A stretch of DNA of 21,299 nt, taken from the NCBI GenBank assembly GCA_900321515.1, contig ONWI01000034.1, forward strand, positions 1 to 21,299, in the 5' to 3' direction. Of the stretch, positions 1-7,680 are shown piece after piece (within the stretch, counting starts at the first letter, position 1; the number at the start of each line of letters is the position of its first letter). Position numbers and translations under genes: made by a program. The stretch comes from an uncultured Eubacteriales bacterium. GTDB lineage: Bacteria; Bacillota; Clostridia; Oscillospirales; Acutalibacteraceae. Below the pieces are notes generated by a model. The model did no database searches. It had not been told where the DNA came from and worked only from the letters and a program-made list of their open reading frames with translations.

Positions 1-103
1 ACTTTGTGTATTAACGAGGATTTGGGCAAAATATGGCGGAAAGAGATGCCAGCTGCCAAAGGCAGCGTGCCAGACGTGCGTGGAGAGGTACGTCAGCAGG
101 CTC

Positions 104-724
104 TTATTCCTTGCCGTTGATGAGTGGCGTCAGCTTTTTGTATATTGCGATGGTGATGACCGCGCTGACCATACCCTTGATGAAGGTGAACGGCATATTG
201 AAAACGATAAGGCATTGCCACAGATTTTTAACCGAAGGATTGATCGCCTGATACATTCCGATGATTGCTTCCATAGGCATGAAGGCAGTGTATATGGGAT
301 AGACCACATAGTAATTGCTGAATACGCTGAGGACAGCCATCATCGCCGCGCCGGCAATACTCCCGATAACCGCTCCGCCGAAATTCGGGCGGAGTCTGTA
401 GATGATGCCTGCCGGCACCACAAAGAATACGCCAAGAATGAAGTTGCTCAGTTCGCCTACGCCTCCCGTAGTGGTGGAAAAGAGGTTGACGAGATTCTTG
501 ACAAGGCACACAACCGCGCCGTAGACCGGTCCCATTGAGAATGCCGCAATCAGCGCGGGCAGTTCGGAGAGGTCCATCTTGATGAACGAGGGCATGAGCG
601 GTACGTTGAAGCTGAAGAACATCAGCACAGACGAGAGCGCCGAGAGAATTGCCGTCATCACCATGCGGCGGGTGTGATTGACGCGTTTCTGGGACTGGCT
701 TTGGATTTTCTTTGTCTGTTTCAC
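104..724 (-). CDS. ribU: Riboflavin ECF transporter S-component (RibU type)
   Basis: Substrate-binding membrane subunit of an energy-coupling factor transporter, predicted to bind riboflavin and to work with a shared EcfT-EcfA module that is not in this window. The protein is about 206 residues and mostly hydrophobic. It carries the RibU-like stretches MDLSELPALIAAFSMGP and GGVGELSNFILG, after a basic cytoplasmic N-terminus rich in K, Q and R. The start chosen is GTG at 724, preceded 11 bases upstream by AAAGGTG (complement of 736-742). An in-frame TTG at 766 was passed over because it lies in the T-tract of the leader terminator and has no ribosome binding site. The stop is TAA at 106-104. 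The FMN riboswitch just upstream strongly supports a flavin substrate, and expression should fall when FMN is plentiful. Seen: the motifs and leader. Inferred: the exact ligand. Confidence 0.93.
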   Translation of the reverse strand: MKQTKKIQSQSQKRVNHTRRMVMTAILSALSSVLMFFSFNVPLMPSFIKMDLSELPALIAAFSMGPVYGAVVCLVKNLVNLFSTTTGGVGELSNFILGVFFVVPAGIIYRLRPNFGGAVIGSIAGAAMMAVLSVFSNYYVVYPIYTAFMPMEAIIGMYQAINPSVKNLWQCLIVFNMPFTFIKGMVSAVITIAIYKKLTPLINGKE

Positions 725-765
725 AGATAAAACAACACCTTTCTTTTTTTGGACTGCCTGCGCCA

Positions 766-802
766 AAGAAAAGCCCTGCGAAATCGTATGAAATCGCAGG
801 GC
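766..802 (-). terminator. Intrinsic terminator in the FMN riboswitch expression platform
   Basis: Read on the minus strand, GCCCTGCGA and TCGCAGGGC form a perfect 9-bp stem around a 12-base AT-rich loop, followed by the tract TTTTCTTT. It lies between the FMN aptamer and the ribU ribosome binding site, as expected for a transcription-attenuating riboswitch. The 5' arm includes CGCCCTG (complement of 797-803), which is exactly complementary to CAGGGCG in the aptamer's 5' side (complement of 1011-1017). This gives a possible antiterminator pairing when FMN is absent. Confidence 0.85.
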
Positions 803-854
803 GCAACATATGCAGGTGTTGGCTTGCCGGAATACGGCAGCTTTGCTTGCACAT

Positions 855-1020
855 ATCTTCTTTCATCCGGACTCTTTCTGACCATTACATTGTGAATCGT
901 CAGTCATTACCGTCGGTTTCGGAATCGCACCGAATCAGCTTTCGCGCGCGGACTAACACATATTTGCCATTTGGCAGACTGCGCATTACCGCCGGTGAGG
1001 ATTTTCACCTCGCCCTGAAG
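855..1020 (-). ncRNA. FMN riboswitch (RFN element) upstream of ribU
   Basis: On the minus strand the leader starts with CTTCAGGGCGAGGTGAAAA, runs through TCCTCACCGGCGGTAAT, and ends with CCGGATGAAAGAAGATATG. These are the hallmark conserved segments of the RFN/FMN aptamer. The closing P1 helix can form between TCTTC at the 5' end and GAAGA at the 3' end, and GTCAGAAAGAGTCCGG lies in the 3' half as usual. The element sits between a consensus promoter (1050-1078) and an intrinsic terminator (766-802) ahead of ribU. FMN binding should favour the terminator and switch ribU off. Together with the ribU leader this fills the 365-base gap between ribU and the YfhO-family gene. Confidence 0.96.
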
Positions 1021-1049
1021 ACAGTTCAATTTAATCATTTTTCATTACC

Positions 1050-1078
1050 ATTGTATTACTTCCGACCGTTTTTGTCAA
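1050..1078 (-). promoter_or_regulatory. Sigma-70/SigA promoter of the riboswitch-ribU unit
   Basis: On the minus strand, TTGACA (complement of 1073-1078) and TACAAT (complement of 1050-1055) are separated by exactly 17 bases. This is a near-perfect housekeeping promoter. Transcription would start near 1043, about 23 bases before the RFN aptamer. It lies just after the stop codon of the upstream YfhO-family gene (1090), and no terminator is visible between them. Readthrough from that gene would therefore also pass through the riboswitch. Confidence 0.85.
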
Positions 1079-1089
1079 CAGTAAATTTG

Positions 1090-4000
1090 TTATTTCTTTG
1101 CTTTTCGGTTATCCTCGGTTATCTCGAAGACCTCGCCGGTGGAATAATTCGGCTTGTTGCGAACCGGCTGTTCGGTAAGCACAGCCGGTTTATCGGAAAC
1201 CTTCTTGTATTCCGGCTGCTTCTGAACGGGTTTCTCCTGAACGGGTTTCTCCGGCACGGGTTTTTCGGGCACGGGTTTTTTGGGAACGGGCTGCGGTCTG
1301 CGCTGTTCCGGCTGCTTCTGAACGGGTTTCTCCGGTACGGGTTTTTCAGGAACCGGTTTTTCGGGAACCGGCTGCTTTTGAACAGGCTGCTTCTGAACCG
1401 GCTTCTCCGGAACGGACTTTTCGGGAACGGGCTGCGGTCTGAGCTGTTCCGGCTGCTTCTGAACCGGTTTCTCCGGCACGGTTTTTTCGGGAACAGGCTG
1501 CGGTTCGGAGGATTCAGGCTCGGGCTGCTTCTGTGCCGGTCCGGGCGTATCCGTAACTGACTCCGACGGGTCCGGAACTTCCGGGCTGTCGCTTTCCTCG
1601 GATGTCTCCTCGCCGAAGGCGTCCTCGTGCAGTTGGGAATCACGCATGTTCTGATTCATCTCGTCGATGTGGTTGCTGAGAACCGGAACATATTCCCTGA
1701 GAATGGGATAAACGACACGTTTGCGCATGTGCCACAGCACAAGGAGAATGATTCCGAGAACGGTAAGGAGTATGCCCGCTGGGAATCCTGATGTGCGATA
1801 GTCCATGGTTACCGTATGCTCGCCGGGTTCGAGATAAATGCCGAGAAGCGCGTCGCCTACCCGTATTGTTTCGGCGCGTTTGCCGTCAACGGTAACTTTC
1901 CAGCCGTCGCTGTATGGAATGGATGTGAACATTACGCAGTTTTCGGAAGCGGAAATTGTACCCTTGAAGTGTCCGTCGCCGTGTTCGGTGACGTTCCACT
2001 GATTCTGTCCGAGTGCGCTGATCGCAGTGTTAAGAGCTTCGTTGTCCATTTCGGCAATGAAGATATTGCCGCTGCATGTGGAATTAGCGCTGACGCTCAC
2101 ACGGACTTCGGTGTTTTCGGAGAGTCTGCCCATATCTATTATATAAGGCTCGTAGGGTGTGACGTTCCAGTTGGAATTGCCTACCTGAACATTTATGGAG
2201 GAAGCCGCGCGGCAGTCTACATAGATGTAGCACTGTGCTTTCTTACTGATGGTGTGCAATGCCGTGAAGGAACCTTCGTCTCCGTCAGAGTCGGCATAGA
2301 AATAGGAGCCGTTTATCTCGACGTTCATTCCCTCCTGTGTTTCCACCTCCGGAGCAAGCATCCTGTAAATCGGCTTGCAGTTTACGGCGTATTCCACGAA
2401 CTTGTTCTGGACTTCAAATGGATTCTCGTATCTTTCGGTGTTGTTGGTGCTCCAGTAAACAATATCGTTGTCCACGGTGAAACCGCGTGACAGCGCGAGA
2501 GTATTTTCATATATATATCTGTAGCTGCCGCTGCTGTCGGCTATCTGATCGACATAGCTGAGCTGCGCGTGATTTCTCAATTCATGATTGAATACGACGT
2601 ATTTCAGATTCAGTACCGAATCCACAAGAGGCACATAGCTGTTGTAGATATAGCTGTTGACGCCGTTTATCGCATACCCCAGCTTGCCCATCAGAGTGGT
2701 GGTCGCCTTGGGATTGCTTGAGGCAAAAACCGTAAGTCCCGGATATCCGTACAGCGCGTTGTCGTTGCATGTCTTGCGCGGAAGGAATTCCATGCGGCTG
2801 CCGTCATTGTTGTATCCGGCAGTGAGCTTTACGGCAGCCTTATTGATCCCGTAATCTTCAACAAAGGCGGAGCGGTCGGTGAACACTTCATTCTCATTGA
2901 GCTGGTGTATCATTTCCACGGAATTTGCGGACACTTCAAAGAAGCACAGCGCAAGCGCTACCGTGAGAGCCGTGCCCCTGGCGGCGTATTTGCCTACGGG
3001 GAATGCCCCGAATATCACGGCGTAGATCCCGGCAAGCGCCAGACTGTACCAGATCATTTCATAGCCGCTGTTGCCTCCGAACTTCTGCTCGACTATTATC
3101 ATGGCGGCTACAAGCACGAATGCCCTGAACATGCCCTCGCGGTTGATCTGCTCTATTTTGTCGAGCGCCTGAATGCCTATCGTCAGCATCGTGAAGCACA
3201 CGAGGAATGAATTGCGGTACGGCAGGTCATTTGGAAAGTGGAAGCCGTGAAAGGCGAAGTTTGTCCAGTTGTTTGCCATCAGGACCACAAGCAGTCCCAG
3301 AAGTCCGCCGAAGCAGACGCGGGTCCTTAATCTGATTCTGCGGCAGGTGAGGAAGATGGCTATTAGCAGTATTGCCAGAACAGAGCAGTAGACGTTCGGC
3401 AGGTTGTCGCCGCGTTCGGTGGGAGTATTGCCGTAGAGCGTGCGGGAGAAAATATCCCAGAAGTCAAAATTGCTCGTGACGGCGCGGGCGAATTTGTCTT
3501 CCGCGCCGGAGGTTTCGCCCAGGGATATTGCCGTCGGCACGAGAATCCACATGGAGAGCATTCCGCCGACAGCCGACGTCCATACAAAGCGGACAAAATT
3601 CTTAATATAGGCGACAGCCTTTCTGTCAGGAGCAAGTCCGTCGTAGCGATGGTTGTTTTCGAAGGTGCGCATTCCGTACCACAGAACCAGGAAAATGCAG
3701 ATCATGTATCCGATGTAGTAATTGGTGGTGATCGCAAGTCCAAGCGTAATGCAGTAGAGCAGCGGACTTTCGCCTTTCATAACTTTTTCCAGACCGTAGA
3801 CTATTAGCGGCAGCAGCACGAGGCAGTCAAGCCACATCACGTCCCACGAATAGGCTATGAAGTAGGCGTTGAGCGCGTAAGCGACAGAGAGCGCTACGGT
3901 GCCGTAATCGTCCTTTTTGAAAACGCCGCGGCAGAATATGGCAAATGTCGCTCCCGCGGTGGTGATTTTCAACACTTCTATCAGGGCGATTGCCTCGGTG

Positions 4001-4512
4001 AGGTTATCTCTGGGGAAGATCAGTGCGATGATGTTGTAGGGACTGCAGAGATAATAGGCTATCAGCGGCAGGAATCCGCTTCCCATGCCGACATTGTCCG
4101 AATAGGTTACGGAGCCGAAGGAAAGCGCTTTTTCGCGCATTAGCGAGAAGAATGCCGAGTATTGGTGATGCATGTCGATTATCATCACCGACTCTTCGCC
4201 GAAAGGGTAAACCCCAAGGGCGGTATAGCAAATCGCTATTCCGCAGAAAGACAGCAGCGCTGACATCCAGATGTAATAATGCTTTATTCCTGGTCTGCCG
4301 CCTCCGAACATGGCGTGGCATACTATCAGCGCCAGTATTCCGGCGGATATTGCCGAAATCAGACTGAACCAGGCAGAGCCTTCGCTGGCGGTGCATGACA
4401 CATAGGTTATAAGCATTATCATGAAGAACGACAGGATATATTTGAGAATTGAGATGATCGATTCCATGCCGTTCTGCTCTTCATGCAGGGTGTTGGGCGT
4501 TTGTTGTTCCAT
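1090..4512 (-). CDS. YfhO-family polytopic membrane protein with Pro-rich repeat tail
   Basis: Putative GT-C-type glycosyltransferase of the YfhO family. Members in Bacillus and Listeria transfer sugars from undecaprenyl-phosphate carriers to lipoteichoic acid outside the membrane. The protein has 1,140 residues. Many TM helices fill roughly residues 20-520, with the family motif IIDMHHQYSAFF (Asp113), WDVMWLD and TTNYYIGYM. A large extracytoplasmic region follows, ending in YSDGWKVTVDGK, then a last TM helix. The following RKR places the tail inside the cell. The tail (about residues 960-1140) is acidic, then becomes a tandem PVPEK/PVQKQ repeat (about 1004-1100), not a usual YfhO part. Start: ATG at 4512 after AAAGGA. 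It follows the LuxR-type membrane regulator by 67 bases, so co-transcription is likely. A divergent paralogue lies at 14998-17598. The acceptor polymer is unknown. Confidence 0.9.
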   Translation of the reverse strand: MEQQTPNTLHEEQNGMESIISILKYILSFFMIMLITYVSCTASEGSAWFSLISAISAGILALIVCHAMFGGGRPGIKHYYIWMSALLSFCGIAICYTALGVYPFGEESVMIIDMHHQYSAFFSLMREKALSFGSVTYSDNVGMGSGFLPLIAYYLCSPYNIIALIFPRDNLTEAIALIEVLKITTAGATFAIFCRGVFKKDDYGTVALSVAYALNAYFIAYSWDVMWLDCLVLLPLIVYGLEKVMKGESPLLYCITLGLAITTNYYIGYMICIFLVLWYGMRTFENNHRYDGLAPDRKAVAYIKNFVRFVWTSAVGGMLSMWILVPTAISLGETSGAEDKFARAVTSNFDFWDIFSRTLYGNTPTERGDNLPNVYCSVLAILLIAIFLTCRRIRLRTRVCFGGLLGLLVVLMANNWTNFAFHGFHFPNDLPYRNSFLVCFTMLTIGIQALDKIEQINREGMFRAFVLVAAMIIVEQKFGGNSGYEMIWYSLALAGIYAVIFGAFPVGKYAARGTALTVALALCFFEVSANSVEMIHQLNENEVFTDRSAFVEDYGINKAAVKLTAGYNNDGSRMEFLPRKTCNDNALYGYPGLTVFASSNPKATTTLMGKLGYAINGVNSYIYNSYVPLVDSVLNLKYVVFNHELRNHAQLSYVDQIADSSGSYRYIYENTLALSRGFTVDNDIVYWSTNNTERYENPFEVQNKFVEYAVNCKPIYRMLAPEVETQEGMNVEINGSYFYADSDGDEGSFTALHTISKKAQCYIYVDCRAASSINVQVGNSNWNVTPYEPYIIDMGRLSENTEVRVSVSANSTCSGNIFIAEMDNEALNTAISALGQNQWNVTEHGDGHFKGTISASENCVMFTSIPYSDGWKVTVDGKRAETIRVGDALLGIYLEPGEHTVTMDYRTSGFPAGILLTVLGIILLVLWHMRKRVVYPILREYVPVLSNHIDEMNQNMRDSQLHEDAFGEETSEESDSPEVPDPSESVTDTPGPAQKQPEPESSEPQPVPEKTVPEKPVQKQPEQLRPQPVPEKSVPEKPVQKQPVQKQPVPEKPVPEKPVPEKPVQKQPEQRRPQPVPKKPVPEKPVPEKPVQEKPVQKQPEYKKVSDKPAVLTEQPVRNKPNYSTGEVFEITEDNRKAKK
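1213..1503 (-). repeat. In-frame PVPEK/PVQKQ pentapeptide repeat region in the YfhO-family tail
   Basis: About 97 residues are built from the five-residue words PVPEK, PVQKQ and variants (TVPEK, SVPEK, PVPKK), broken up by PEQLRPQ and PEQRRPQ. The 15-base DNA period follows the protein repeat, and variation between units suggests growth by slippage or unequal recombination. Alternating K and E or K and Q between prolines predicts an extended, charged, non-globular segment on the cytoplasmic side. A spacer or protein-docking role is possible but is inference. Confidence 0.9.
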
Positions 4513-4579
4513 AATTAGTTCCTTTCAATAGAATATATATAAACCGATAATAATGCATATTACGGATTATACGGCAATT

Positions 4580-6043
4580 TTATTTCGCTGATCGGACAGG
4601 TTCTGCATTCTGACTGGGTTGGGCAGGATTGTTTTCCAGCAGGCTGTCAAAATACACGCGGAGACCCGAAAGCTCTTCGATGTCGAATTTTCTGAGGAGA
4701 TTTCTGCTCTGGGCGCGGACGGTGTTGCGGGACAGCATCATTTTGTCCGGAAGCTGTTCCATGGTGTATCCTCCCAGTACTACCAGATCGAGAATATATT
4801 TTTCTCGGTCGCTGAGCTGCATTTCCTCCGACTTGGTGATGATAAGCTCCCTGAGCATGCGGTGATGCTCAAGGCTTTCCTGTGTGAGACCGTATTTTTT
4901 GAGCAGTGAGAATGCCGCGGGTCCTCCGATGACAAGCAGCGCGGCAAGAGCCGAAACAATCGCGGTTTTGTTCCTCACGGGCAGCAGGTAATTGAAAAGA
5001 TCGGCGGCAAGCCTCGCCGTGATGACGCAGGCATATCCGAATATGGCGTAAAACATCGGGTGCTGCCTGTCCATCGCGAAATTGATGATGAAGATAATGA
5101 CAAACACAGCGTAGCATGCCTGTCCTATAAAGCTGCAAATGAGAAATACAGCCTGTTCCCTGTGTGAAAAATACGGCAGAAAGAGCATTATCGCGGTAAA
5201 TGCCATGAAACATACGCCGTAGACATACAGCGGGGTTATCCTGTGGAATTTAACAAAAAGCGCGATAACCAGCGCAGTGACAACATATGTCAGATAGGTG
5301 TAAAGTCCGTAGTTCTTAAAGAACGGTACATACATTTCATATCCGAGGGTGTTTATTCTTCCGAGACAGAGATAATATATCCCCGACAGCAAAAAGAGCA
5401 GCCAGTAGGCGCCGGGAATGTTGTGCAGAAGTATCTTGTGCGAGGCTTCGGAGTAGCTTATAATGGGCATCTGTTCCTTCGAGAAGCCTGAGGAACGCAC
5501 CGTCAGCAGTACGAGTACGCCTGAAAGTGCCGCCAGTACATAGATTCCGCGGGTCATGTCCATATAGGTATAGATTATGTGATCGGCGTACCGCACCAGT
5601 CCGCCGATTGCAATGCCTCCCGCCACGGCGAAAAGCCTGTGGCTGACCCTGATGCCCAGCAGCCTCGAAAAGAATGCGAGCACTCCGAACGCGGCGCACA
5701 TTCCGGTAATCACTGAGTATACGGTGAACGAATCGGCATTGGTGAAGGCGAGAGCAATTCCGCTCTCCGCCATCAGCACTGCGGGAACTATCCTGAAATA
5801 TCTGTGCCCCAGCAGTCCTTCAAAATCGAGATGGAACATAAGCAGGAGAAAAACTCCCAGCGTCAGCGCAAGCGACGTGCCGAACATTATATTGGTCACA
5901 TCGTACAGCGACGATGTGCCGTATATCTCCAGGCTTTTTTCGCAAATGAATTTTACCGTCAGATACCAGCCGATAAAACCGCCGATGCAAATTGCTCCGC
6001 TGACGGAGCTTTTTGTAATGTTTCCGAAGAATTTTTTGATCAC
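4580..6043 (-). CDS. 12-TM membrane protein with C-terminal LuxR/GerE DNA-binding domain
   Basis: Predicted membrane-embedded one-component regulator. About twelve hydrophobic helices occupy roughly residues 5-385, a size and layout like an MFS-type sensor. A cytoplasmic C-terminal LuxR-type HTH follows (about residues 410-467), with LSDREKYILDLVVLGGYT and the recognition-helix stretch NTVRAQSRNLLRKF. No receiver or PAS domain is seen, so the TM bundle presumably senses the signal directly. Start: GTG at 6043 is preferred because GCGGAGG lies 9 bases upstream. The in-frame ATG at 6082 has no ribosome binding site and sits at the expected transcription start. It is the first gene of the minus-strand unit ahead of the YfhO-family gene, which is a plausible target, and it is divergent from the DUF1232 gene. 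The ligand is unknown. Confidence 0.87.
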   Translation of the reverse strand: MIKKFFGNITKSSVSGAICIGGFIGWYLTVKFICEKSLEIYGTSSLYDVTNIMFGTSLALTLGVFLLLMFHLDFEGLLGHRYFRIVPAVLMAESGIALAFTNADSFTVYSVITGMCAAFGVLAFFSRLLGIRVSHRLFAVAGGIAIGGLVRYADHIIYTYMDMTRGIYVLAALSGVLVLLTVRSSGFSKEQMPIISYSEASHKILLHNIPGAYWLLFLLSGIYYLCLGRINTLGYEMYVPFFKNYGLYTYLTYVVTALVIALFVKFHRITPLYVYGVCFMAFTAIMLFLPYFSHREQAVFLICSFIGQACYAVFVIIFIINFAMDRQHPMFYAIFGYACVITARLAADLFNYLLPVRNKTAIVSALAALLVIGGPAAFSLLKKYGLTQESLEHHRMLRELIITKSEEMQLSDREKYILDLVVLGGYTMEQLPDKMMLSRNTVRAQSRNLLRKFDIEELSGLRVYFDSLLENNPAQPSQNAEPVRSAK

Positions 6044-6097
6044 CTGTCGAAACCTCCGCTTCTGAAATGTATCTCTAAGCATAGCATATCAAATATA

Positions 6098-6126
6098 ATA
6101 ATACCACGTTTGAGCGGATTATTCAA
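6098..6126 (-). promoter_or_regulatory. Promoter for the LuxR-type membrane regulator unit
   Basis: On the minus strand, TTGAAT (complement of 6121-6126) and TATTAT (complement of 6098-6103) are separated by 17 bases. Transcription would begin near 6091, which leaves a short leader before the GTG start at 6043. The in-frame ATG at 6082 would then lie only about ten bases from the 5' end, supporting the GTG choice. The promoter is back to back with the plus-strand promoter at 6186-6214. Confidence 0.6.
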
Positions 6127-6185
6127 TATGCATCGCAATATTTTTAACAAATTAAAAAAATTATTTAAAGTAATGAATAAAACAC

Positions 6186-6214
6186 TTGAAATTTCTGTTG
6201 CTTTGTGCGATAAT
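6186..6214 (+). promoter_or_regulatory. Promoter for the DUF1232 gene
   Basis: TTGAAA (6186-6191) and GATAAT (6209-6214) are separated by exactly 17 bases, a good SigA match. Transcription would start near 6221, upstream of two candidate ribosome binding sites: AAAAGGAG at 6247-6254 and AAAGGA at 6304-6309. About 60 bases of AT-rich DNA separate it from the divergent promoter at 6098-6126. Confidence 0.65.
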
Positions 6215-6318
6215 AAATATGTAAAGGACGGATAGCATTCCGTAATAAAAGGAGCTGAGTTTGCAATATGTTTTACAATCTGATACTTGCTCTAATTTCA
6301 TACAAAGGACTGAAAAGA

Positions 6319-6639
6319 ATGGAAGAAAAGTTCAACAACAATGCTAATGCTCAGGGTACGCCCGATGGCGAAGCCGCCGGCAACAAAAAGTCCGGCATGG
6401 CATGGAAAATAATTCTTATGCTTGTCCTTGCCGCACTGGTACTTTCGCCGATAGACGCTCTTCCCGATGTTGTCCCGGTCGTTGGCTGGGTTGACGATGT
6501 AGCCTATGTCGCAGGCATTCTCGGCACAGCCGTTGGTATGCTCAAGGGCAAGAGAGCGCCTCAGATTCCCGGATCTTCCGGCACACAGGGCTATATTCCG
6601 CCAATGTACAATGAAGTAAGCAGCAACAGAAAGAAGTAA
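6319..6639 (+). CDS. Small DUF1232 (YkvA-like) membrane protein
   Basis: A 106-residue protein of the DUF1232 family, whose hallmark is a hydrophobic stretch with SPIDALPD (residues 43-50) followed by a proline- and glycine-rich turn and VGWVDD (55-60). The family is widespread and has no firmly established function. The N-terminal 25 residues are polar (Asn- and Gly-rich), one or two TM helices follow, and the C-terminus is a short polar tail. Start: ATG 6319 is chosen because AAAGGA lies 9 bases upstream and codon use from there matches the neighbours. An in-frame ATG at 6268 would add a hydrophobic, AT-rich 17-residue extension. It has AAAAGGAG, but 13 bases away, and remains possible. Divergent from the LuxR-type regulator and probably monocistronic. 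Confidence 0.85.
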   Translation: MEEKFNNNANAQGTPDGEAAGNKKSGMAWKIILMLVLAALVLSPIDALPDVVPVVGWVDDVAYVAGILGTAVGMLKGKRAPQIPGSSGTQGYIPPMYNEVSSNRKK

Positions 6640-6690
6640 TTTCTGACCATACCCCGCAGTAAGGTCGGGGGTAAATATTTTATGCAGTCC

Positions 6691-6730
6691 ATGCGGTGTT
6701 CTTCTGTATTGATGAATGCCGCATTTTTTT
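6691..6730 (+). terminator. Probable intrinsic terminator after the DUF1232 gene
   Basis: ATGCGG (6691-6696) pairs with CCGCAT (6719-6724), and a short inner TTC/GAA pairing is possible. A run of T to 6730 follows directly. The loop is long, so it may be leaky. Just upstream, ACCCCG (6651-6656) and CGGGGGT (6666-6672) form a second small hairpin without a T-tract. No clear promoter is visible between this terminator and the next gene at 6762, so readthrough may feed that gene. Confidence 0.55.
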
Positions 6731-6761
6731 GGGATTTCATATTGAATAAGGAGGACATATC

Positions 6762-7505
6762 ATGTTCTGCATTTCAGATAAAATAAAGAGAGCTTTTGCC
6801 CTATTGCTTGTTTCGGCGATGCTTCTGGCGCCTGCATCATGCGGTGCGCGGAACGGAGCCGAACCGGACGGCGCCGCCGGAAGCAATGTTCTTTCCGAAA
6901 ACAAGGCTGCCGAGCAGTCACTGACTGATTTTCTGAAGAGATTTGTCAGGTGGTACCCCGTTTCGCGAGACGGAAAATGGAAATACGATTATTCCGACAC
7001 AGCATCCGACGGCAATATCCTCGCCTGCATAGCCACGCCGGCTTCCTGCGCTGACTGGACGCTTTATTCCGACATTCCGGAGGAGGACTGCTTTGTTGAA
7101 AAGTCCGATGATCCTAAGGGCTGGGCGAAGGAAACCTATGCGTATTATGCATATGACGCGGATACAGTGGAATATATCGCGCGGGAGATTTTCAATGTCA
7201 GCAGTAGCGATATGGATGAGCTTGCAGTCCGCGGGGAGAGGGAGCATTCATTTTATAAGGAAAACGGCATGTACTATTCGCTTTTTGAGGGCACGCTCGA
7301 CTCATTCATTGATATAAATCTGATTTCCGTCGATCTGAAGGGCGAAAGATATATCGCTGATTTTTACGTTAACAGCGTGGGAAAGACCGGCGGCGAGGAT
7401 GATCTCACGCTCATTACCGGAAGATGCAGCGCAGAACTTGAGCTGAAAACCCTCGGAGGCAAGGAATTCTGGTCGCTTTATAAGTTCCGATCGGTCAATT
7501 CGTGA
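6762..7505 (+). CDS. Exported protein of unknown function, possible lipoprotein
   Basis: A 247-residue protein with a clear secretion signal: basic SDKIKR, a hydrophobic core AFALLLVSAMLLA, then PASCG with Cys27. This resembles a lipobox, but Pro at position -3 is unusual, so lipid attachment is likely rather than certain. The mature part starts with a flexible Gly/Ala/Asn-rich stretch and then a compact domain rich in W, Y and D, with WYPVSRDGKWKYDYSD and YAYYAYDADTVEYIA. No catalytic motif was recognised. Start: ATG 6762 has AAGGAGG 7 bases upstream, an ideal site. It lies between the DUF1232 gene and the PP2C gene, with about 175 AT-rich bases to the latter. The function is unknown. Confidence 0.85.
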   Translation: MFCISDKIKRAFALLLVSAMLLAPASCGARNGAEPDGAAGSNVLSENKAAEQSLTDFLKRFVRWYPVSRDGKWKYDYSDTASDGNILACIATPASCADWTLYSDIPEEDCFVEKSDDPKGWAKETYAYYAYDADTVEYIAREIFNVSSSDMDELAVRGEREHSFYKENGMYYSLFEGTLDSFIDINLISVDLKGERYIADFYVNSVGKTGGEDDLTLITGRCSAELELKTLGGKEFWSLYKFRSVNS

Positions 7506-7597
7506 TCTGAAATGACGCAATTTTTTATTTAAACTTGCTTTTATATCATCTTGTCAGGATATTTTATTAATTATTTGTAAATATTGCTCAGAGTTTT

Positions 7598-7625
7598 TTG
7601 TATTTTAAAACTCATGTGTTATTAT
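7598..7625 (+). promoter_or_regulatory. Candidate promoter for the PP2C/giant-protein unit
   Basis: TTGTAT (7598-7603) and TATTAT (7620-7625) are separated by 16 bases in an otherwise very AT-rich 175-base gap between the exported protein and the PP2C gene. Several poorer alternatives overlap it, such as a TTGTCA near 7550, so the exact promoter is uncertain. A promoter somewhere in this gap is likely, given its base composition and the lack of another one closer to the PP2C gene. Confidence 0.4.
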
Positions 7626-7680
7626 ATATCGCAGTGCATTTTTATTTTCGGATTTTTTTTGGCTATGAGGTGAAAGCAAA

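Noticed and set aside
52..66. Hairpin GCTGCC-AAA-GGCAGC downstream of ribU as its terminator
   Set aside because: The 6-bp stem is real, but the minus-strand continuation has no T-tract, so terminator function is not supported.
712..1560. Long plus-strand open frame rich in repeated Leu-Leu-Asn-Gly-Phe words
   Set aside because: It is the reverse-strand shadow of the FMN riboswitch leader and of the Pro-rich repeat of the YfhO-family gene; no ribosome binding site and no family resemblance.
1816..2490. 224-codon plus-strand open frame opposite the YfhO-family gene
   Set aside because: Antisense shadow of a well-supported gene; the protein has no recognisable domain or start signal.
6261..6347. 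Small leader frame starting at TTG 6261 behind AAAAGGAG and running out of frame into the DUF1232 gene
   Set aside because: Spacing to the ribosome binding site is good, but a TTG-started 28-codon peptide without conservation evidence is too weak; the same site may serve ATG 6268.
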